From Scalesia atractyloides (lineage: Eukaryota > Streptophyta > Magnoliopsida > Asterales > Asteraceae), in NCBI GenBank assembly GCA_947069175.1, contig CAMTDV010000013.1, positions 15,605,001-15,669,000 on the forward strand: a DNA stretch of 64,000 nt, read 5' to 3'. Within the stretch, counting starts at the first letter, position 1; every line of letters starts with the position of its first letter. Below the pieces are notes generated by a model. That model was not told the DNA's origin, did not search any database, and was given only the letters and a program-made list of their open reading frames with translations. Shown here in pieces: positions 57,401 through 64,000 of this stretch. The position numbers were made by a program, and so were the translations under genes.

Positions 57401-57887
57401 CATTGGGCCCTGTATGTATGGACAAACATGTGAATCTGTTAACAAGGTTACAAAGTAACTTTCCCAAGTTATAAAAGATTTTGTGCCATGTGCACTTAAA
57501 ATCATTTTCAAATGTTTTCAAAATGAGTCAGTTGGGTGCATTTACCAGCGAAAGCTGGCGTATTTTCAAAAGACTAAGCTTGCAGGTACAATACGAAATA
57601 GGCTGGCAGCTGCTCGGTAGTGATAAGAGGATCTTGCAAATCCTAGATCTGCCCTAAAATCTGTTATACACATTTTTGTACATTTTATGATCCGCCTGTG
57701 GATCTTCTATTACGAGCCGACTGTATATTATTTTGTACTTTGAGCATTTGGTTTGTAATAGTAATTTAACTCCAAGACTTTCGTTGTGCTGTGTTTAATT
57801 GACTATGATGATATCAACTTACGTCACGATATTCCCCAGCTGAGCCCACTGGTGTTTGGATTGGTTGTGGAAAACCGAGGTGTGACA
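54453..57887 (+). mobile_element. Family A solo LTR, older copy
   Basis: Starts TATAACACTT (TG changed to TA) and ends GGTGTGACA, 3435 bp. It has the short direct repeats (54540-54775), GC-rich block (about 55030-55085), TATA box (55245-55252) and hairpin array (for example GCGCCGTTTCGGCGC near 56246). It has more substitutions and small indels than the other copies. The flanks ATTAT and an overlapping ATTAT/TTATT are a possible but ambiguous target duplication. The minus-strand ORF 54529-54711 is only the direct repeats read as protein. Confidence 0.88.
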
Positions 57888-58600
57888 TTATTATAAATTA
57901 TAAATAAGAGATATAAAAGATATATTTGAAGTTTTAGCAGATTTTTTTAGTTATAACAAATTATTAATTGAAACCTAAATAATAATTATATAAAATAACA
58001 ATAGTAAAAGATGAGATAATGGTTAAAGTCGGTTAAATTGTAAATATTTGACCAAACCAACAAATCCTCTTTTACTTTTCATTATCTTCATCACACTCGG
58101 TAAGGTTTGTTTCCAAATAATTGGCACCTATTCTTATCATAATAAAAGGAAATCTTATTAGAAAATCGGTTCGTAAACGTCATACACCCCTACTCGATCA
58201 AGTCTCTTGCAATAATTTAAAATTACTTTGTAAATTAAAATTGATAACTATCATGTTTATTTGAATTTGATACATGAAATAGAGATAAATAGGGAAAAAA
58301 TAAAAACAATTTAGACACAAAAATCTCATGAAAATCATCCATAGAATCAATGTGTTCTCCATTTAATTTTTTATTATATGTATAGATTTCATCAAGCAAA
58401 GTAACTACGCTAACTCAAGCCATATTCATCCGATGGTTTGAACAGTCACAATTTTCTTTTACCAGCTAATTCATACACCTTCTAGTCTTACAAGTCCTTT
58501 GGTTGAGAAGTCATAGTTACTTCATATTATAAATACAATTGTGCTAATAAGTATAACTGAAGAAACACCGGTTGAACAAGGAGAATATCCGGAGATATCT
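57888..58600. other. Intergenic DNA, nothing recognised
   Basis: AT-rich. No gene, tRNA or element ends seen. Confidence 0.55.
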
Positions 58601-59720
58601 TAGTTATATCCTAATATTTCTGCATGAAAGGTTGTCTCTCGTTTGTTCTCCTGGGTGATCTCACTTCAAGCTAATCTGCAAAACTAGCAACGTCGTTAGC
58701 CTCGTCACGAGAGAAAGAGGGATGGTTTTCTCCGTGACCACACTCCGGCGTGAGAATAAGTATTTGGGATTGCAAGGTAATAGCAAGTTAGTAGCAAGTA
58801 AGCTCGTATATGGGTGTAGATGATTGTAGGTTTACCTTGTAGTCCGATCCTTATTTTATAGCCAAAGATAAGTGTGTTAGGAGATGGGCTGATTGGCCTT
58901 GGGCCCGGTCCAGACGACCAGGGATATCCGTTCTGTCTCCTCCGCATCGATCATTAATGATCTTTGGCAGGAGGTGTGCTTTGTCGGATGTTGAATGGAG
59001 CCACTTGTTATGGCAGTTGTCCCTGTTGTCAGACCTGTCATCAGCTGAAAGTGGAGAATGTGTGACAGTCACTGCGTGAGTTTGGTTGGTGTACAGTCTG
59101 GCCTCTACATTACTGTTCATGTGACGCAGTTTGACACAACCTGCCGAGCGACCATTGGGTCACAACTCTGCCACCTTGTACCCTTGCATGTAGTCAACGC
59201 CTCTTTGCGTTTTTCCCTTCCGCGTGGCTTTCAGTGCTTTCTGACCAGCGCAGAGTTGTAGGGATTAAGTCCTTTTCACAAGACTATGAGTTGCTCTCAT
59301 GTTTGTCTTGTCCTTGTGCAAGGTTTTAGGACTTTGCTGCTAGAGGGTTGTTTGATTTGTGCAGGGTCAAGGAGTCTGCGCTTCTAAGTCTAACTTGCCG
59401 TTGCACCAAGTACGCAAGGTTCGTTATGCGACTTATATTTCCAAGTCTAACTTGCCATTGCGCAGTATGCGCAAGGCTTGTTGTGTGACCTGCATTTCTA
59501 GGTGTAACTTGCCGTTACGCAGTGTGCGACCTATTAGTGTCAAGGTGGCAATACTGTTGCGCGTTGCACACAAGGTTTGTTAGGCAACCTGTTGGTTCCA
59601 AGAATGGCGCACCGTTGCGCATTGCGTGCAAGGTTATTCTTGTGGTATGCTATCATTGAGGGTATGGTTCCTTGTGCAGCACATAGTTTTTGGGATCATA
59701 CCCCTTCTAGTCCCCCAGTC
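58600..59720. repeat. GC-richer repeat-like block with 57-bp degenerate units
   Basis: This block is clearly richer in G and C than its surroundings. Between about 59391 and 59650 it contains five degenerate units starting TAACTTGCCGTTGC or a variant (near 59391, 59448, 59505, 59548 and 59606), with GCGCAAGG-type cores. The spacing is mostly 57-58 bp. The block resembles part of an LTR, but no TG/CA ends or coding region could be assigned. ORFs here are repeat-derived. Confidence 0.5.
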
Positions 59721-60819
59721 CAGTGCTGCTCCTATGCGCATGTTTGCAAGTAGGTGGAGTGTTGGACTAGAAAAATTCATGTATGCGTGCATATTTTGAC
59801 GGCAAAAATTTAAGAAGGGTTGGAGAAAACCTTTGTGTGAGAGAAACCCTTACTTATGATGAGGTCTTTGAAATTTGAATCTCCGTGTATTTTCTATAAT
59901 CAAAACATACCTATATAATTATAACGAGCACATAAGCACACAATTATAACTAGCATATAATTTATATAAGCAACGCATGAATTTTTTAACCAGCACATAT
60001 GTATATAAATCATATCAGCATGTATACAAGCAACACATGAATTTGTATAATCAGCACAAAAATTTGAAACTGCTTCTATGATTTTAGGAGTTTTTAGAAA
60101 CAAACTTTAAAATAAAATATAAAAATACCATTTATACATGAATTAGAGAAATAACACGTGATATGTTCTAAATAGTTCCTATTGTTTTTAGAGGAAAAAA
60201 AAATACGATTTACTAGTATTTGTTCGTCAAGCATTTGGAAATAATTCCGTGGTGGTTTACTAGTATAAAACTTGTCTTTGTTATTTGGAAATATTTCGTG
60301 GTGGTGTACTAGTATAAAACTTGTCTGTATTTATTTGAATTGCTAATATAAACACACATGATTTATTTATTTATGGGTTGGTTATTATACTTTGTTATGT
60401 ATCAACATTCTTTGATGCCACTTTCATGATTACAAAATTGCAGCATGATTTTAAAATATAAATTATCATTCTAGTTGCCTACTATTTGTTTGTTGTAAAT
60501 AATAAATCCTACTAAAGGTCACGTTGTTATATTAAAACTTTAAGTAGGATGCTTCATAAGATATGGGATCTGAAACAACAAACAAAAAGAAAACCCAAAT
60601 TGCTTTTCAGCAAAATAATAACTAAAAACCAAATTTTCCAGACTACAAACAACAAAGGATTAGTTGATACGTACTTTTTAGATATTTTATCAACCTTTTT
60701 GCTTTACAGCAAAATAATATATTTCCAGTTGCTGTTGTTATAGTTAATTTCCACATCAAACAACTTTTTAGATATATTATTAATCAAATTCTAGAATTTT
60801 GTGTTAGGATATGTGTTGT
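59721..60819. other. Intergenic DNA, nothing recognised
   Basis: AT-rich with some local repetition (AACCAGCACATA / ATCAGCACAAA near 59990-60060; TTTACTAGTATAAAACTTGT at about 60256 and, with one change, near 60306). No gene seen. Confidence 0.5.
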
Positions 60820-60827
60820 GGTGAAGG

Positions 60828-61148
60828 TAGATGTGTAAAAAAAACCGGTTTTAAAACCGAAACCGTTTTTTTTTTTCAACTGGTTTTTTATAACCGAACC
60901 GAACCGACGGTTGTAAACCGGTTAGAGATCTTGAGCTTCGAAACCGGTTTTAAAACTGAAACCGGTTATAAAAAACCGGTTTAACCGGTAAAAAACCGGG
61001 TTTTTTTGGAATAAACCGGTTCTAACAGTTGGACCGGTTATTGTTTTGAGTTGAAAAAACCGGTTAGTAACCGGAACCGGTTATAAAAAAACCGGTTCGG
61101 TTAAAAACCGAAACCGGTTTTTGAAAAAAATTGATTTGTACACCTCTA
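60828..61148. mobile_element. hAT-type MITE full of AACCGGTT
   Basis: 321 bp with exact 8-bp target duplications GGTGAAGG (60820-60827 and 61149-61156). The terminal inverted repeats are TAGATGTGTAAAA at the left and TTTGTACACCTCTA at the right (mismatched at a few bases). The inside is built from many AACCGGTT, AAACCG and CGGTTATAAAA phrases on both strands. The 8-bp duplication and TAG/CTA ends fit the hAT superfamily. No transposase. Confidence 0.85.
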
Positions 61149-61156
61149 GGTGAAGG

Positions 61157-62280
61157 GCATGGGCTAAGTTTGGGCATGATTCGCGATGGGGAGGCCATGT
61201 CGCCTACAAGGGCACGACACATCAGTGACACCATGGGTTTAAGAAGGGTGCTAGGGTGCTCATGTAATGCAATCAACTCTAGAGTGATTACTTATTAGTC
61301 TACTAGTGTAAATACATAAATTTTTTATATTTTTCTTTACATTTTGCAATTAAACATCATGTTTAAGTAGATAGAAAATTTTTTTTCCATCACTTCTCAT
61401 GTTAAGACCCATTTGTATGTTAAGTTCCATTTGTATTTGATCTTTACACTATTTTGCAACTTTTTATAAAAATGTCATTTAAGAAAAATATAACAATATT
61501 ATACTCATATTCAAGATAAAGAAAATGCTTGATTATATAGTATTGTTTTTTTCTAATAAAATACTAAAGTATATAATGTTATTTTAGTTTGAAAACTTTG
61601 TGGAATTAGTAGTCAATGGAAAATGAGAAAATAACTAAAACACCATCGAATCTCATTAAATAATATAGTTATTGTTCGTAATGATGTGTAATCAATCTTA
61701 GCCATTAATTCAATTAATCGACATTTAAGATATGTTCAGACTGTTTTTAAATAAGACAAGGTTTATATGCGATCTTAACCCTACTAACCACCACCAAACT
61801 ATTTCCAAATGACTGACAAACAATGTTCGAGAATAGTTTGACATCGTAACCGTATGGTGCTAGCGCACAACAAAACAAACGAAATGTAATCTATATAAGC
61901 ATTTATACAAAATCAAATATTTGTTTATTCGTGTGGTGCAAAATTCAAATATTTGCTTCTTAGTCGTGAGGCTTTTTCACTTGTTCATCAAACACTATAT
62001 AGTTAGTCATTTGTTATTAAACACTATATAGTTAGTTATTTTATACATATTTTCATAAACAAATGAAAACAAGATTCACAAAAATGATGATTTCTAGATT
62101 AGTAAACTACTTTATACATGAATCAAATGGTACTTTCATATCAAACTACTTACACACTCAAACATGTAACATCTTACCTATAGAACAGGCGAGAATTGAA
62201 GACACATTTATATCGTAATCACGAATAATAATAGCAACCTTATCAAGAATTATCCATTCGATTATTTTACATAAGTTCAT
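61157..62280. other. Intergenic DNA, nothing recognised
   Basis: AT-rich. The minus-strand ORF at 61064-61276 overlaps the MITE end and has no domain. The phrase AAACACTATATAGTTAGT occurs twice near 61990-62035. Confidence 0.5.
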
Positions 62281-62282
62281 TT

Positions 62283-62895
62283 TATGTTTTTTCATAAACA
62301 ATAGTCAGAATTCAGATGGTGTTACATAAATATAAATTTAGATATATTGTGTATAGTCATAATCATGGTTGCAAAAGTCGCTATACGCTCCATAGTTGGT
62401 CGAGCGGGAAGTTAAAAGTACTCGGCCTAGATGGAGAGTACTCGGGAGTACTCGGACATGCTAAATTTTAAAGATTTGTTTTCGGAAATTAAATATATCA
62501 TGAAATAACATAAAATTACTAATAATTGTAACAAAAACGTGAAAATGATATTCATTCTTTAAATGATAGACATAGAAATTACGTCTTTTTTAAGTCAAAC
62601 TCGACCTGCGTTGACCTACTAGATATGATTATGGCCGAGGTTGACCGCGTTTGATCGATTCCGAGTAATTACGTAAAGTTGAAGAAAGTCGCCATTACAG
62701 CCTAACTTGGAGAGATTACTCGGAGAATATTCGTACTTGGAAACCTTGTTTTACAACCATGATCATAACAAACTTAAAATTTAATTTTTATAAACATAAT
62801 ACTATATTATCAAAATAAAAACACATATAAAATATTAAGAACGAATACATGAGTTTTCCTTTAAACCACACATTTTCTATTATTATTGACATTGA
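62283..62895. repeat. Segmental duplicate copy 1 (filled site)
   Basis: Matches 63205-63440 on both sides of a 400-bp insertion: ATTCAGATGGTGTTACATAA before it, and TATTAAGAACGAATACATG after it. Several substitutions and small indels separate the copies. Confidence 0.75.
62363..62762. mobile_element. 400-bp MITE with readable empty site
   Basis: Ends TCATGGTTGCAAAA and TTTTACAACCATGA are inverted repeats. It is flanked by TCATAA direct repeats (62357-62362 and 62763-62768). The duplicated copy near 63280 reads AGTCATAACAAAC with no insert, which is the pre-insertion sequence. The inside has repeated AGTACTCGG phrases and ACTCGGAG near its right end. No transposase. The superfamily is not settled because the duplication looks like 6 bp. 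Confidence 0.8.
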
Positions 62896-63019
62896 TCCTA
62901 AAGAAAAAAAACAAGCGTATATACAAACGTGTGTGTATTTATATATATCATATTTATAATTATTTTTTTGTTTTTTATTTAAAGATAGAAAAGAAAATTA
63001 AAAAAAATAAAAGAACAAA

Positions 63020-63200
63020 TGGGTAAATTGCCAAAATTGTCCATGAGGTTTAGAATTGCCAAAATCGTCCATGACTTAACAATACATTTTAACTGAGTTA
63101 GTGATTTGGATGGAAATAACAACAAAAATGAAACTTCAGAGACTCAGATACAAAAAGTTTCAATTTTTGACAGAAATAACAAAAGTAACCTAAATTAAGG
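63020..63200. repeat. Degenerate foldback element remnant
   Basis: GGGTAAATTGCCAAAATTGT and TCCATGAGGTTTAG resemble the ends of the GGTCCCTGAGGTTT-type MITEs in the gene introns. The right half is too decayed to define ends. Confidence 0.35.
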
Positions 63201-63204
63201 ATTT

Positions 63205-63500
63205 TAGCATTTTTTCATAAACAATCATATTCAGATGGTGTTACATAAACGTAAATTTAGATAGATGGAGTATAGTCATAACAAACTTAATATTAATTTT
63301 TTTTAAACATAACACATTTTACATTACATTATTATAAACATAACACTATATTATTAAAATAAAAACACATATAAAAATATTAAGAACGAATACATGGGTT
63401 TTTTTTTTAAATCACACCTTTTCTATTATTTTTGACAATGATCTAATACATGAGTTTTTATTTTTTTTTTAAAATCACACCTTTTCTATTATTTTTAAAA
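63205..63500. repeat. Segmental duplicate copy 2 (empty site)
   Basis: The copy of 62283-62895 without the MITE. It has its own small tandem duplication: two AATCACACCTTTTCTATTAT units follow one another near 63410 and 63472. Confidence 0.75.
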
Positions 63501-64000
63501 ACAAGCCAACAACAAAAGTTTCTAAAATCTAACATCTTTAAAACTAAATTTTCCTTTGGGTAAATATTTATGGATACCCTTGAAGGTTCAGGAGGAAGTA
63601 AAGGTCATCTCGTTTATCTGGCCAAGAATAGAGCTCATGTCGCTTGATTGATGAGATTTTATTCATGTAAATTAAGAGCGTGTATGGGACAGTTTGGTTT
63701 GGTTTTTACTATTAAATGTAATCATAACCTCTAGCTTCGGTTATGGGATTTCTTAACCATAACCAAAATCAAACTTCGGTTATCGTTAATCCGTTATGGT
63801 TCGTTTTTGGTAAATTTTGGTTAATTAACTAAGCAAGGTTTGAAATAAATAAGGGTGTGCACTAGGGGCGTGATGTAGGATAACTAAGACTACACTTTTT
63901 GGTTAAACTACTTACGTGAGATTCCTTATAATAAGGTAACTCTCAACAAAAAAAAATTATGATCATGACACTTCATTTCATCAAAATATAGGACATCTAC
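63501..64000. other. Intergenic DNA at the window edge
   Basis: No gene recognised. TTCGGTTATGG and CTTCGGTTATCG phrases recur near 63736-63785, the style of a MITE interior, but no paired ends were found. Confidence 0.4.

Noticed and set aside
59359..59583. Cys/Arg-rich ORF (74 residues) as a small secreted peptide
   Set aside because: It is the 57-bp degenerate repeat translated, with no signal peptide.

Overview
This window is nuclear DNA of a flowering plant. It is AT-rich, has spliced genes, and is packed with nested LTR retrotransposons and small foldback DNA transposons. The LTR style (TGTAACACCC / TGTCACACCCC ends, chromovirus-like Ty3/gypsy pol) resembles what I know from large eudicot genomes, especially Asteraceae. 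That taxonomic placement is a guess from style and was not tested.

Layout. From about 2.2 to 21.5 kb lies a Ty3/gypsy nest of three layers. A damaged element of family A (2224-21480) was invaded by a nearly full-length element of family B (5500-17895, target-site duplication GAATC). Family B's RNase H region was then hit by another family B copy, which collapsed to a solo LTR (11997-14634, duplication GATGG). Four more LTR units follow: a family A LTR at 22218-28249 with a family B solo LTR nested in it (23929-26615, AGTTT); an inverted family A solo LTR at 29702-33044 (CTAAG); and a decayed family A LTR at 54453-57887. About 33.5-38.6 kb holds old repeat debris, including an unannotated, heavily mutated Ty1/copia pol remnant.

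The only recognisable host protein gene runs from about 41.9 to 47.2 kb on the + strand. It is a CCCH zinc-finger plus RRM protein of the RBM26/27-like type. Its exons are still readable and its splice sites look good, but the reading frame is broken by five one-base shifts. Three of its introns carry foldback transposons, and a family B solo LTR (47452-49678, ACGGG) sits just downstream. A nuclear tRNA-Glu(CTC) gene lies at 51924-51996, with a Mutator-like foldback element (52009-53230) inserted in its downstream T-run. The last 10 kb is intergenic, with a hAT-type MITE (8-bp duplication GGTGAAGG) and a 400-bp MITE whose empty site can be read in a duplicated copy nearby.

The most unusual signals are inside the LTRs. 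Family B LTRs carry three or four tandem tRNA-like modules (extended D-arm-like hairpin plus B box) at a strict 168-170 bp spacing, plus one oppositely oriented tRNA-like module near the LTR start. The hairpin stems differ between modules yet keep pairing. Family A LTRs carry a different array, with a period of about 158 bp, in which each unit centres on a small hairpin that also varies in a paired way. I do not know of a description of either, and I could not search for one.
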